From Salibacterium aidingense DSM 18341 (GTDB lineage Bacteria; Bacillota; Bacilli; Bacillales; Marinococcaceae): a stretch of 64,000 nt of DNA. A program made the position numbers and the translations under genes. The notes below the pieces were generated by a model. It did not search any database and was not told where the DNA came from. It saw nothing but the letters and a program-made list of their open reading frames with translations. The stretch lies in the NCBI RefSeq assembly GCF_000429685.1, contig NZ_AUCI01000008.1:124001-188000 (forward strand), given 5' to 3'. This document shows, piece by piece, positions 28,328 through 37,516 of this stretch (its first letter is position 1; each line of letters opens with the position of its first letter).

Positions 28328-28951
28328 TTAATGGAGGGTGCGGAACACTCCAGTTACTTTTCCCAAAATGGTGCAGTTATCCAAAATAATCGGCTCCATT
28401 GCAGCGTTTTCCGGCTGCAGCCGGATGTAGTTATCTTCCTTGTAAAAACGTTTGACGGTAGCTTCCAGTTCATCCGTCATCGCTACGATGATATCTCCGT
28501 TATCTGCAGTTTGCTGCTGTTTGACGATGACAAGATCCCCGTTATAAATCCCGGCTTCAATCATACTGTCTCCTTCGATGGTTAGAACGAATACTTTCTC
28601 ATCGGTAACCATACGATCAGGAAGAGGGATATATTCATCAATATTCTCCACGGCAGTGATCGGTTCCCCGGCGGTGACTTTCCCGAGGACCGGAACATAG
28701 ACAGCCTGGCTTTCCGAGATCGAAACATTTTCTTCTTCCAGTTCCAGTACTTCGATAGCACGCGGTTTTGTTGGATCACGGCGTATATAACCTTTATTTT
28801 CCAGTCTGGAAAGATGACCATGAACCGTAGAGCTGGAAGCCAGTCCGACGGACTCGCCGATTTCACGGACAGAAGGAGGATAGCCTTTCAGTTTAACTTC
28901 GTCTTTTATATAATCCAGAATCTGCTGTTGCCGTTTCGATAATTTGGGCAT
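28328..28951 (-). CDS. lexA: SOS repressor LexA
   Basis: A 207-residue LexA. The N-terminal winged helix contains [39 protein letters not shown]. The Ala-Gly cleavage bond is in GKVTAGEP (residues 94-95), with the catalytic Ser in EGDSMIEAG (129) and Lys in ATVKRFYK (167). It represses SOS genes and cleaves itself when RecA filaments form. The ATG at 28951 is chosen because GAGGTG lies 6 nt upstream; an in-frame GTG three codons earlier is rejected. It is divergent from the yneA-like/yneB genes with LexA boxes between. Confidence 0.98.
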   Translation of the reverse strand: MPKLSKRQQQILDYIKDEVKLKGYPPSVREIGESVGLASSSTVHGHLSRLENKGYIRRDPTKPRAIEVLELEEENVSISESQAVYVPVLGKVTAGEPITAVENIDEYIPLPDRMVTDEKVFVLTIEGDSMIEAGIYNGDLVIVKQQQTADNGDIIVAMTDELEATVKRFYKEDNYIRLQPENAAMEPIILDNCTILGKVTGVFRTLH

Positions 28952-29013
28952 AAGCTGCACCTCATTTTTTTATAATTTATTGGTGCTATTGTATCATGGA
29001 AAACATATGTGCG

Positions 29014-29089
29014 CAAACACTAGTTCTAATTTTCCCTTGACGGGAACAATAGTTCTGTATATACTAAAATGAGAACAGAACAGACATTC
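29014..29089. promoter_or_regulatory. Cluster of LexA boxes between lexA and yneA-like gene
   Basis: Three sites: CAAACACTAGTTCT (29014-29027, one core mismatch), GGAACAATAGTTCT (29043-29056, perfect GAAC-N4-GTTC core) and GAACAGACATTC (29078-29089, one core mismatch). The arrangement resembles the multi-site B. subtilis lexA-yneA region and predicts autoregulation of lexA and SOS control of the divergent operon. Confidence 0.85.
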
Positions 29090-29109
29090 TTATTTTTGGA
29101 GGGGACAGG

Positions 29110-29304
29110 ATGATTTCAAAAATAAAACAATTAAATGCACAGGAATGGACCATTTTAATACTTTTCATTATTTCATTATTCTCGCTTATTGCTACGGTGG
29201 AATGGGTCGGACAGGGAGAAGAGGACAATGCCTATGTTGAACATGTTGATGAAACAAACCAGCCTGATAGAATAACGTATGAATGGTCTGTAGAAAATAA
29301 ATAA
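29110..29304 (+). CDS. YneA-position small membrane protein lacking LysM
   Basis: A 64-residue protein at the place of the SOS cell-division inhibitor yneA: divergent from lexA, behind LexA boxes and followed by yneB. It has one transmembrane helix (residues about 13-33: ILILFIISLFSLIATVEWV) and a short acidic tail. B. subtilis YneA is about 105 residues with a helix plus a C-terminal LysM domain; the LysM part is absent here and no frameshifted remainder was found before yneB at 29320. It may still be a division inhibitor acting through its helix, or an unrelated replacement. The ATG follows TTGGAGGGG. Confidence 0.6.
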   Translation: MISKIKQLNAQEWTILILFIISLFSLIATVEWVGQGEEDNAYVEHVDETNQPDRITYEWSVENK

Positions 29305-29310
29305 AATTGA

Positions 29311-29985
<675 letters not shown>

Positions 29986-30127
29986 ATCTTTTCTTGCTCC
30001 CTTGTAAGTGCTGTACACACTTATTCATCCTGCCTCACCGGGAACAAAGCGGTTTGCTTCCTGGTAACGTCTGATTTACAGTATAAATACAAGCTTAAAA
30101 AGGAAAGAGGGAGGGTTATACAGCTTT

Positions 30128-30367
30128 ATGCTTTCTCAGGAGAAGATTGACCGAATCAATGAATTGGCTCATCGTTCCAAAACGACGGGATTAACAGAGC
30201 AGGAAGAAGAAGAACAGCATGAGCTCCGCAACGAATATTTATCGAAGTTTCGTTCTTCCTTCAAGAGCCAGCTTCAATCTGTAAAGGTCGTAGACCAGAA
30301 AGGCGACGATGTTACGCCTCATAAACTGGAAAGAGCAAAAAGAAACAATCCCCACTTTCGTCAATAG
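30128..30367 (+). CDS. ynzC: YnzC, DUF896 family protein
   Basis: A 79-residue DUF896 protein: two N-terminal helices (EKIDRINELAHRSKTTGLTEQEEEEQHELRNEYL) and a basic, disordered-looking C-terminus. In B. subtilis it is the third gene of the yneA SOS operon; its molecular role is unclear. The ATG at 30128 follows AGAGGGAGGG at a rather long 13 nt. Here 142 bp separate it from yneB, more than in B. subtilis, so it could have its own promoter. Confidence 0.9.
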   Translation: MLSQEKIDRINELAHRSKTTGLTEQEEEEQHELRNEYLSKFRSSFKSQLQSVKVVDQKGDDVTPHKLERAKRNNPHFRQ

Positions 30368-30400
30368 AGTGAATAAATCTGCCTATCATATATGTCCGTG

Positions 30401-30437
30401 AAATTCCTGATGATCAATCAATCGTCAGGATTTTTAT
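30401..30437 (+). terminator. ynzC terminator
   Basis: CCTGATGA (30406-30413) pairs with TCGTCAGG (30422-30429), one wobble, and ATTTTTATTT follows. Confidence 0.85.
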
Positions 30438-30556
30438 TTGCTCGTTTTTGGAGTAAAGAAACACACCATCCGGCTTGTACAAAAGAAAAAATACGTTTAT
30501 GATTAAGGAGGTAGAAGACAATACATAGTTAATTGGATAGAAAGGCAGGGAAACAG

Positions 30557-32554
30557 ATGGCAGCAATGAATGTGGAAGAATTGGCGGTTAATACGATCCG
30601 TACGTTGTCTATTGACAGTGTGGAACAGGCAAATTCGGGGCATCCCGGATTACCAATGGGCGCCGCCCCTATGGCTTATAAACTGTGGACCCAATTTATG
30701 AACCACAATCCAGGACATCCGGAGTGGTTTAACCGGGACCGGTTTGTTTTATCAGCCGGACATGGCTCTATGCTTTTGTACAGTCTGCTTCATTTATCGG
30801 GCTATGACCTGGCGCTGGATGAGCTGAAGAATTTCCGGCAGTGGGGAAGTAAAACTCCAGGACATCCGGAGTTTGGGGACACCCCCGGGGTTGAAGCAAC
30901 AACTGGACCGCTTGGCCAGGGCATAGGCATGGCTACAGGAATGGCGATGGCAGAACGTCATCTTGCTGCAACGTATAACACCGATGACATTCAACTGGTT
31001 GATCACTATACGTATGTCCTGTGTGGAGATGGAGATTTGATGGAAGGTATTTCAGCTGAATCCGCATCTTTAGCGGGGCATCTTCAGCTGAGCCGGTTAA
31101 TTGTTCTGTATGATTCCAATGATGTCTCTCTGGATGGAGCCTTGAGCCAGGCATTTTCTGAAGATGTGATGAAACGATATGAAGCCTATGGCTGGCATAC
31201 AGTTCTCGTTAAGGACGGTAATGATTTGAATGAGATTGAAAACGCCATCGAAGAAGCCCGAGGAACAGACCGCCCGTCCCTTATTGAAGTGAAAACGGAA
31301 ATCGGGTACGGTTCCCCAAATAAAGGCGGAACCAGTGCAGCTCATGGTGCTCCGCTTGGTGGCGACGAAGTAAAGCTGGCGAAGGAAGCTTATAAATGGG
31401 AATTTACGGAAGATTTCCATATTCCCGCGGAAGTTACGGAACACTTTGCCAATGTTAAAGCGGCAGGAGCGAGAAAAGAACAAGAATGGAATCAAACCTT
31501 TGAAACCTACAAACAAAAATATCCAGAGCTCGCTAAACAGTTCAGCCTCGCCGTCCAGGGAAACCTGCCGGAAGGTTGGGACAGGGAGCTTCCAGTGTAC
31601 CGCGACGAAAAAGCAGCTACCCGGGCAACATCAGGGGAAGCCCTGCAGGTTCTTTCTAACTCCGTACCATCCTTGTTTGGCGGATCAGCGGATCTCTCCG
31701 GTTCTAATAAGACATTGATCAAAGAAGAAAATGACTTTTCCCGAGAGGATTATAAAGGCCGGAATATATGGTTTGGTGTACGAGAATTTGCGATGGCTGC
31801 CGCTGGTAACGGGATGAAACTGCATGGAGGCGTCCATCCTTATGTTTCCACGTTTTTAGTGTTTTCCGACTACCTGCGCCCGGCTCTGCGTTTAAGTGCA
31901 TTGATGGAACTGCCGGTAACGTATGTATTTACGCATGACAGTATCGCTGTCGGGGAAGACGGACCGACCCATGAGCCGATTGAACAAACGTCTTCTCTGC
32001 GGGCGATTCCGAATTTGAATGTGATCCGGCCGGCTGACGGGAATGAAACCGTTGCAGCCTGGAAAACAGCTCTGCTAAGTGAAAAGACTCCAACCGCTCT
32101 TGTTTTAACAAGACAAGGAGTTCCTACTCTCCCCGGCACAGCAGAAAAAGCAGAGAAGGGTGTTCAGCAAGGGGCTTATGTATTAGTGGAAATCGATAAA
32201 CAGCCGGATGTTCTCCTGCTTGCTGCCGGGTCGGAAGTAGCTTTAGCCGTAGAGGCACAGGAATCCCTGGAAAAAGAAGGGGTTAAAGCTAACGTGGTCA
32301 GTATGCCAAACTGGCATGCCTTTGATCAGCAGCCGCTTGAATATCAGCGGGAAGTTCTGCCTGAAGGCGTTCCGGCTCTTGCTATTGAAATGGGATCGTC
32401 CCATGGCTGGTACAAATATACCGGTGCCTACGGAGCGGTTCTGGGTATTGACAGGTTTGGTGCTTCTGCACCCGGAGATGTCAATATTAAAGAATTTGGT
32501 TTTACCGTAGAAAACGTAACCGCACGAGTCAAAACACTATTGGATTCCAAATAA
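30557..32554 (+). CDS. tkt: Transketolase
   Basis: A 665-residue transketolase of the pentose phosphate pathway; it moves two-carbon units between sugar phosphates using thiamine diphosphate. Motifs are [21 protein letters not shown] near residue 20, GDGDLMEG near 155-162 (ThDP/metal site) and [12 protein letters not shown] near 470. The start is uncertain: ATG 30557 is chosen because it fits the family N-terminus, but its ribosome-binding site (GGCAGGGA) is weak. A strong AAGGAGG at 30507-30513 stands about 45 nt upstream with no in-frame start at normal spacing; a TTG at 30533 is the alternative. Confidence 0.96.
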   Translation: MAAMNVEELAVNTIRTLSIDSVEQANSGHPGLPMGAAPMAYKLWTQFMNHNPGHPEWFNRDRFVLSAGHGSMLLYSLLHLSGYDLALDELKNFRQWGSKTPGHPEFGDTPGVEATTGPLGQGIGMATGMAMAERHLAATYNTDDIQLVDHYTYVLCGDGDLMEGISAESASLAGHLQLSRLIVLYDSNDVSLDGALSQAFSEDVMKRYEAYGWHTVLVKDGNDLNEIENAIEEARGTDRPSLIEVKTEIGYGSPNKGGTSAAHGAPLGGDEVKLAKEAYKWEFTEDFHIPAEVTEHFANVKAAGARKEQEWNQTFETYKQKYPELAKQFSLAVQGNLPEGWDRELPVYRDEKAATRATSGEALQVLSNSVPSLFGGSADLSGSNKTLIKEENDFSREDYKGRNIWFGVREFAMAAAGNGMKLHGGVHPYVSTFLVFSDYLRPALRLSALMELPVTYVFTHDSIAVGEDGPTHEPIEQTSSLRAIPNLNVIRPADGNETVAAWKTALLSEKTPTALVLTRQGVPTLPGTAEKAEKGVQQGAYVLVEIDKQPDVLLLAAGSEVALAVEAQESLEKEGVKANVVSMPNWHAFDQQPLEYQREVLPEGVPALAIEMGSSHGWYKYTGAYGAVLGIDRFGASAPGDVNIKEFGFTVENVTARVKTLLDSK

Positions 32555-32592
32555 AAAAAGGGGGTGCCAACACCATGGCATCCCCTTTTTAT
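32555..32592 (+). terminator. tkt terminator
   Basis: AAAAAGGGGGTGCCA and TGGCATCCCCTTTTT form a long stem ending in T residues. Confidence 0.93.
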
Positions 32593-32637
32593 TTGACCTG
32601 ACACGCAGAAGAAATAGGAGACGAAATTGGAAAATTT

Positions 32638-32693
32638 TGTCGCGCATCGGGGAAAACCTTCTCCAACGTCGAGAAAAACCGGCGTATTCGACA
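32638..32693 (+). promoter_or_regulatory. Candidate Spo0A boxes upstream of sirA
   Basis: TTCGACA (32687-32693) is the exact reverse complement of the Spo0A box TGTCGAA; TGTCGCG (32638-32644) is a near match. B. subtilis sirA is directly activated by Spo0A~P, which supports the reading. Confidence 0.55.
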
Positions 32694-32858
32694 AAAACAG
32701 TTTTTTTTATTTTCAGAAAATGACAGTTCTTTCGCTTCGATTCCGGTATGATGTAGGTAAGCGTTTAGAGGGGGACATATCAGCGGTACTACACATAGTT
32801 TAGAAAAGGCAGCTGCATTCTCACCGGCGAAGTTAAGAAGCGAAAGGAGAGCGAAACG

Positions 32859-33296
32859 ATGACAAGATATAAGCTGATTATTATTACAAAAGAAGTGGCG
32901 CTCCACTATTTTCAAGCAGAGGACAAGCTGTACCGGTTGTTTCTTGATTATCACAAAGCATATGAGTGGGCCAGACCTTTACTGGAAAAACAGATACATT
33001 ATATAACGGAACCGCTGTTGTATCCTTATTTTATCGACTCCCTGGAGAAGGATTTAAGTAAGATAGGATTCGATAAACTTCCTTCAGAACACGCTGCTTA
33101 TGTGTCCTGTCGTTCGGATAGTTCGATTTATCTGGAGGATAGACATATTATTTTTGACCATGCCGGGTCTGCGAAAGAAGAATGGCAGGTATTTGACTGT
33201 TTAAAAAAAATATCCCCCTATTTTTTTGCAGTGAACATAAACAAAGAAGCCTATGGATGGCTGAAACCTTTGAAAGTCTACTCCGTTTTATCATGA
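32859..33296 (+). CDS. sirA: SirA, sporulation inhibitor of replication
   Basis: A 145-residue SirA (YneE). It shows the family pattern YKLIIITKEVALHYFQAEDKLYRLF at the N-terminus and a C-terminal PYFFAVNINKEAYGWLKPLKVYSVL. SirA binds DnaA domain I early in sporulation and prevents new replication rounds. The ATG follows GAAAGGAGAG. The order tkt-sirA-yneF is as in B. subtilis. Two Spo0A-like boxes lie about 170-220 bp upstream, consistent with Spo0A control. Confidence 0.92.
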   Translation: MTRYKLIIITKEVALHYFQAEDKLYRLFLDYHKAYEWARPLLEKQIHYITEPLLYPYFIDSLEKDLSKIGFDKLPSEHAAYVSCRSDSSIYLEDRHIIFDHAGSAKEEWQVFDCLKKISPYFFAVNINKEAYGWLKPLKVYSVLS

Positions 33297-33411
33297 AATA
33301 GGCCGTCCCTCTTTCCAAGATGCAGGGGATACGTTATAATTATGTAGGTTAAACGTTGTAACGACAATCAACTATTCGCTGTAACGTATGTAGAAGGAGG
33401 AAATGAACGGG

Positions 33412-33636
33412 ATGGACTGGCTTTGGTTTGTGCTCGTCGGTGTACTTTGTCTATTGGCGGGCGCGGCATTAGGGTTTTTTATCGCCCGTAAAACAATGAT
33501 GAACTATTTGAAGAAAAATCCCCCGATTAATGAGCAGATGCTCCGGGTCATGATGATGCAGATGGGACAAAACCCGTCGCAGAAAAAAATAAACCAAATG
33601 ATGAAAGCCATGCAGAAGCAACAGGATAAAAAGTAA
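33412..33636 (+). CDS. yneF: YneF, small membrane protein (UPF0154)
   Basis: A 74-residue protein: one N-terminal membrane helix ([20 protein letters not shown]), then a conserved basic segment [20 protein letters not shown] and a Met/Lys/Gln-rich tail. YneF is essential or near-essential in some Bacilli and associates with RNase-related membrane complexes; its function is unsettled. The start at 33412 (MDWLWF) matches family members better than the ATG at 33403, which is only 2 nt from the AAGGAGG. Confidence 0.93.
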   Translation: MDWLWFVLVGVLCLLAGAALGFFIARKTMMNYLKKNPPINEQMLRVMMMQMGQNPSQKKINQMMKAMQKQQDKK

Positions 33637-33644
33637 ACAAACGC

Positions 33645-33698
33645 AGGCTGTTTCCAATCGGCGGGAAGGAACCGGACCGAACAGGAAACAGCTTTTTC
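33645..33698 (+). terminator. yneF terminator
   Basis: AGGCTGTTTCC and GGAAACAGCT pair across a 28-nt loop with internal GC-rich arms; TTTTTCT follows. Confidence 0.8.
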
Positions 33699-33808
33699 TG
33701 TAGGCGGGGCACATTGCATTGCGTGTTTCTTCCATTGTATGATAGAAAAATGAAGGAATTCAGAAGTCTTCCTCTGTCGAAGCAGGGGATAGGAGTTGGC
33801 CGATTATC

Positions 33809-34321
33809 ATGAATGATATGTTACTGATCTCCACTGCAGGCGCAGCAGTGATGGCGCTCGTTGCGATTTTTATACGAATGAAAGCCATTAAAAAACCGGC
33901 AAACGTTAAAAAAATCATACTGCCGCCCTTTTTTATGTCTACGGGGTTTCTCATGTTTTTGTATGAACCGGCCCGGCTGCACGCCGCTCAAATACTGGAA
34001 GCTTTATCAGTCGGTCTGTTATTTTCCCTTTTGCTGATGAAAACCTCCCGTTTTGAAATACGGGGGACAGACATTTATATGATTCGATCGAAAGCTTTCG
34101 TTTTTTTACTGTTTTTCCTGTTAATCGCCCGGATCGTGTTTAAATTACTAATGGGGGATGTGATCGACCTCGAAGAACTGGCTGGAATGTTTTTTATCCT
34201 TGCCTACGGTATGATCATCCCGTGGCGGATTTTCATGCTGGTTCAGTTTAAGAAAATGGAAAAGAAAAAAATGGTTCAGAAAAAAGACGGAGAACTGGCA
34301 TTTCGTTCGCAGCAGCCATAA
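33809..34321 (+). CDS. ccdC: CcdC family membrane protein (YneJ)
   Basis: A 170-residue protein with four to five predicted membrane helices (residues about 6-22, 38-54, 64-80, 94-112, 122-146) and a basic tail; DUF1453/CcdC family. In B. subtilis ccdC lies downstream of ccdA and yneI in the cytochrome c maturation region; CcdC itself is not essential for cytochrome c. Here ccdA and yneI are absent from the position. The ATG at 33809 is 13 nt from AGGAG. It converges with yneK across a two-way terminator. Confidence 0.88.
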   Translation: MNDMLLISTAGAAVMALVAIFIRMKAIKKPANVKKIILPPFFMSTGFLMFLYEPARLHAAQILEALSVGLLFSLLLMKTSRFEIRGTDIYMIRSKAFVFLLFFLLIARIVFKLLMGDVIDLEELAGMFFILAYGMIIPWRIFMLVQFKKMEKKKMVQKKDGELAFRSQQP

Positions 34322-34356
34322 AAAAGACCGTTCCGGAACAAGGAACGGCTTTTCTT
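34320..34356. terminator. Bidirectional terminator between ccdC and yneK
   Basis: AAAAGACCGTTCC pairs with GGAACGGCTTTT; A-rich on the left and T-rich on the right, so it can serve both convergent genes. Confidence 0.88.
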
Positions 34357-34792
34357 ATGAAAATAAATGCTCGTAAGGGCTGACGTCAATTTGTTTTTCA
34401 TCAAGTTTTTTTCGCAGAAATTTATGATCCCGTTTTGGAGTGGCAACAATATAGCCGCGGATCAGCAAGTCTTCATCAATACGCTTTGCATTTTCCTGCA
34501 GAGCCAGTTCCCCGACTTTTCCTGCTATTTTTTCCCGGGCGGTATCTCGAAACAGTTCTGGTACCGGTTCGACCAATTCTTCCAGTAAGTCTTTCTTATC
34601 CTGCGGCCACAAATGGATGGTTCTTTCCAGATAGTGATCCTGCCAATCCAGAATCGACCGCCCGTCTTCCTTCGGGAGCCTTTTTAAAAATTTGCGAAAC
34701 ATGAAGTACCCGCCGATAAACATCATGACTGTTAAAAATACAGACCATATGACGATAAACCACATGAACATATCAGAAGGCATCTGTTTCAC
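34355..34792 (-). CDS. yneK: YneK, DUF2621 membrane-anchored protein
   Basis: A 145-residue protein with one N-terminal helix (FMWFIVIWSVFLTVMMFIGG) and a cytosolic acidic/basic domain. The DWQDHYLERTIHLWPQDKKDLLEELV and GYIVATPKRDHKFLRKKL segments mark DUF2621. Its function is unknown. The start follows GAGGTGAAAC on the minus strand. In B. subtilis the yneK neighbourhood runs on to cotM, sspP, sspO and citB; here yueI and the Sec island intervene. Confidence 0.9.
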   Translation of the reverse strand: MKQMPSDMFMWFIVIWSVFLTVMMFIGGYFMFRKFLKRLPKEDGRSILDWQDHYLERTIHLWPQDKKDLLEELVEPVPELFRDTAREKIAGKVGELALQENAKRIDEDLLIRGYIVATPKRDHKFLRKKLDEKQIDVSPYEHLFS

Positions 34793-34921
34793 CTCGTTCC
34801 TCTTTATCTCAACGGTATTCTATCACAAACCCGCTCGAAAAACATAGAGAAAGCCTTTATTGTTGCAATATTGTCGATAACCGTTGTTTGATATACTGGA
34901 GACAGGAAAGGAGTAAATGGA

Positions 34922-35356
34922 ATGGCAGATAAACAGGTGAACGATTATCTCGAAGAAGGGATCTACGGTCCTAAAGAGGTGAAGCCCGACGAAAAACGTA
35001 GGTTTCTCGGAACTTACCGGGAGCGGGTATTGCTTGCGTTAACGAAAAAACAAGTAATGAAAAAAGGTACTTTTCCTCAGGTGGAAGAACTGCTGCAGAA
35101 ACATTCCGATGCCATCATGGTGGTGAATGGCAAACTCGGCTACCAGGCGTTATCAGCTTATACGAAGCTCGCTTCGAACTATGGGATTCACGCTCGGCGT
35201 GTGACTTCCATGGACAAAAAGAGTGACGTCGGTCTTGTTATTGCAAAGGAATATGCCGTTCACCGGGAAGTAATTTTTGTGGAAGAAGAGGCAGATGACC
35301 ATACGAAGGAAAAACCAAAGAGGTCATGGTGGAGAAAATTATTAGGAATGGAATAA
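34922..35356 (+). CDS. yueI: YueI, DUF1694 family protein
   Basis: A 144-residue YueI homologue: N-terminal VNDYLEEGIYGPKEVKPDEKRRFLGTYRER, then LALTKKQVMKKG and a Rossmann-like core (AIMVVNGKLGYQALSAYTKLASNYGIHARRV), with a basic C-terminal tail. Its function is unknown, although the fold resembles ribosomal L30e-like RNA-binding domains. The ATG is 8 nt after AAAGGAG. Its stop is 6 bp from the 3' end of the convergent tRNA-Sec gene, so readthrough could give antisense tRNA-Sec RNA. Confidence 0.9.
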   Translation: MADKQVNDYLEEGIYGPKEVKPDEKRRFLGTYRERVLLALTKKQVMKKGTFPQVEELLQKHSDAIMVVNGKLGYQALSAYTKLASNYGIHARRVTSMDKKSDVGLVIAKEYAVHREVIFVEEEADDHTKEKPKRSWWRKLLGME

Positions 35357-35362
35357 AGAAAG

Positions 35363-35459
35363 TGGCGGGACCGTCTGGGAATCGAACCCAGCGGAGACGT
35401 CACGCGCCTCCCGGAAAGTTTTGAAGACTTTGGCGTGCACCAGCATCGCAACCGGCCCC
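35363..35459 (-). tRNA. selC: tRNA-Sec (anticodon UCA)
   Basis: A 97-nt tRNA on the minus strand with encoded GCCA end and G73. The anticodon arm is AAAGT-CTTCAAA-ACTTT with TCA in the loop. It has the long tRNA-Sec variable arm: a 7-bp stem GGAGGCG/CGTCTCC with loop CGTGA. The T arm is CTGGG-TTCGATT-CCCAG. The 6-bp D stem GCGTGC/GCACGC forms if one A is bulged, with minimal TGGT loop. The acceptor GGGGCCG/CGGTCCC has one G-U pair and the eighth position is a G-A apposition. These traits separate it from tRNA-Ser and tRNA-Leu. It lies 147 bp from selB, on the opposite strand. Confidence 0.95.
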
Positions 35460-35479
35460 GTATCTAGATTACGGAATGT

Positions 35480-35508
35480 ATTTTACGCCTTCAATAAGGA
35501 CATTGCAA
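35480..35508 (-). promoter_or_regulatory. selC promoter
   Basis: On the minus strand: TTGCAA (35508-35503), a 17-bp spacer and TAAAAT (35485-35480), ending 20 bp before the tRNA 5' end. Confidence 0.75.
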
Positions 35509-35605
35509 GCAATTGAAATGATTTTCAATGTTTTTCGACATATAGTAAGATAGACAGAACAGAGGGAGAGAGGTCTCTTAAATAAAGAAGAAGGCGGGGG
35601 AATCC

Positions 35606-37516
35606 ATGGCGAAACGAATGTATACGATAGGGATGGCAGGTCATATTGACCACGGCAAAACCACCCTGACCAAAGCGTTAACAGACTGGGATACAGACCG
35701 TTTGAAAGAGGAAAAAGAACGAAACGTATCGATCGAACCGGGTTTTGCCCCCCTCCAATTAGCAGAGAACATCGATGTATCGATTATCGATGTACCGGGT
35801 CACGAACGCTTTATACGGCAGATGATTGCAGGAGTGGCAGGTATTGATGCTGTCATTCTGACGGTGGCGGCCGACGAAGGCGTTATGCCCCAGACAAAGG
35901 AGCACCTTGAAATTTTATCTCTACTGAATGTAAAAGGCGGCTTGATAGCAGTAACGAAAGCAGACAAGGTCGAGGATGAACTGCTTGAGCTGGCAGGAGA
36001 GGACATACGGGAAGAAGTACAGGGAACCCCATTTGAAGATGCCGCCATGGTGGAGGTGGATAGTCTTTCCGGCCGCGGGATACAGGAAGTCAGGACAGCA
36101 TTGAGGAGCATACTGCAGGATCTTCCTTCCCGAAATCCCAGGGGGGCGTTCCGCCTTCCAATCGATCAAGTATTCAGTGTTCATGGTCAGGGGACCATTG
36201 TGAGAGGGACGGTATACGAGGGCACGGTGGAAGAAGGAAATACCGTCCAGGTACTGCCGCTTCGAAAGACGGTGAAAATCAGGCAGCTGCAACGGCACGG
36301 AGAAAAGGTGTCAAAAGGTGAAGCAGGGCAGCGCCTGGCGATGAATATCAGCGGCGTCGATAGAGAAGAACTGAAAAGAGGCGACGTCGTCGTCTCGGCA
36401 GAACACTACATAACAACCACAAGATTAAATATTGTGCTCTATACTTCCGAACTGGCCGTGTATGCACTCAAGCAGCGCGGACCCGTGAAGCTGCACCTCG
36501 GCACCGCAGAAGTATACGGCAAAATCATATTTTTTGATCGGAATGTGCTGGAGCCTGGAAAGCAGGAAGTCTACTGTCAGCTTTTATTAAATGAGTCGGT
36601 CGTGACCAAACGGCACGACCGTTTTATTCTACGCAGGCCTTCTCCGATGGAAACAATTGGAGGCGGCTGGATTATTAATCCGAATGCAGAACGGCTCCGT
36701 TTCGGGAGGCAGGCGGTGGAGCTGCTTCAAAAGGAATTGCAGGGGACACCGGAAGAACATTTGAAAGCGGCGCTGCGGGAATATAAATGGCTCGAACCTG
36801 AACAATTGGCAAAAGAAGCAGGTCTGTTACTGGAAGAGGTGCAGGAGATAAGCGCCCGTTTGATTGAACAAGGGGAAGCCAAACAATACGATAATAAAAA
36901 AATAACTTTACAGGAATTATACGAGCAAAAAACAGCGGACATGATGAAAGAACTAGAATCTTTTCATGAGGCCCATCCTTTACGGATCGGAAAAAATAAG
37001 CAGGAACTGCAGCTGTTTGCGGAAGGAACGCTCCCTAAGGAACTTGCCGAACGAATCCTCGATGAAGCAGAACGACACCACAAGGTGGCCCGGCATAAGC
37101 AATATGTAGCGAACTCCTCTCATATACCTTATTACCCGGATGGGTGGGAGAAACGGATGACTCGTGCAGAGGAGGCATGGAAGCAGGACGGTTTATCTCC
37201 GCGTCCGTGGGCAGAATATACGGAGGAACAGGGGATCCCGGAAGATCTCAGCGAGGAACTTAAGTATTCCTTACTGCAGGCCGGGGAGGCTGTTTCCATG
37301 GATGATAAACATATCTGGGCCGTTTCAGAAATGATGAAAACGATACGGGCCCTTACTGCCAATTATCCTGATGGTTTTACTCTCCAGCAGGCAAAAGAAA
37401 CCGCCGCGATATCCAGAAAATACCTTGTACCCTTTTTGGAATGGCTGGATGAACAAAAATGGACGAAACGAAAACAGGAAGAAAGAGTGTGGCGTGAGAC
37501 ATATGACCAAGACTGA
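35606..37516 (+). CDS. selB: SelB, selenocysteine-specific elongation factor
   Basis: A 636-residue SelB of usual length. The N-terminal EF-Tu-like GTPase has GMAGHIDHGKTTLTKAL near residue 9, RNVSIEPGFA (switch I), DVPGHERF near 63 and VTKAD near 116. Domains II and III follow, then winged-helix repeats (about 380-636) that bind the SECIS hairpin. SelB brings Sec-tRNA-Sec to UGA codons. The ATG follows AAGGCGGGGG. It is divergent from selC and overlaps the downstream glycosyltransferase gene by 14 nt, so the two are probably translationally coupled. Confidence 0.97.
   Translation: MAKRMYTIGMAGHIDHGKTTLTKALTDWDTDRLKEEKERNVSIEPGFAPLQLAENIDVSIIDVPGHERFIRQMIAGVAGIDAVILTVAADEGVMPQTKEHLEILSLLNVKGGLIAVTKADKVEDELLELAGEDIREEVQGTPFEDAAMVEVDSLSGRGIQEVRTALRSILQDLPSRNPRGAFRLPIDQVFSVHGQGTIVRGTVYEGTVEEGNTVQVLPLRKTVKIRQLQRHGEKVSKGEAGQRLAMNISGVDREELKRGDVVVSAEHYITTTRLNIVLYTSELAVYALKQRGPVKLHLGTAEVYGKIIFFDRNVLEPGKQEVYCQLLLNESVVTKRHDRFILRRPSPMETIGGGWIINPNAERLRFGRQAVELLQKELQGTPEEHLKAALREYKWLEPEQLAKEAGLLLEEVQEISARLIEQGEAKQYDNKKITLQELYEQKTADMMKELESFHEAHPLRIGKNKQELQLFAEGTLPKELAERILDEAERHHKVARHKQYVANSSHIPYYPDGWEKRMTRAEEAWKQDGLSPRPWAEYTEEQGIPEDLSEELKYSLLQAGEAVSMDDKHIWAVSEMMKTIRALTANYPDGFTLQQAKETAAISRKYLVPFLEWLDEQKWTKRKQEERVWRETYDQD

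Noticed and set aside
35363-35459. tRNA-Ser or tRNA-Leu instead of tRNA-Sec
   Set aside because: The anticodon loop reads TCA, the D stem is long and the acceptor/T layout and sel neighbours fit tRNA-Sec only.
35534-35540. TTCGACA upstream of selB as a Spo0A box
   Set aside because: A 7-mer on either strand is expected several times in 64 kb by chance, and no biology ties Spo0A to selB.
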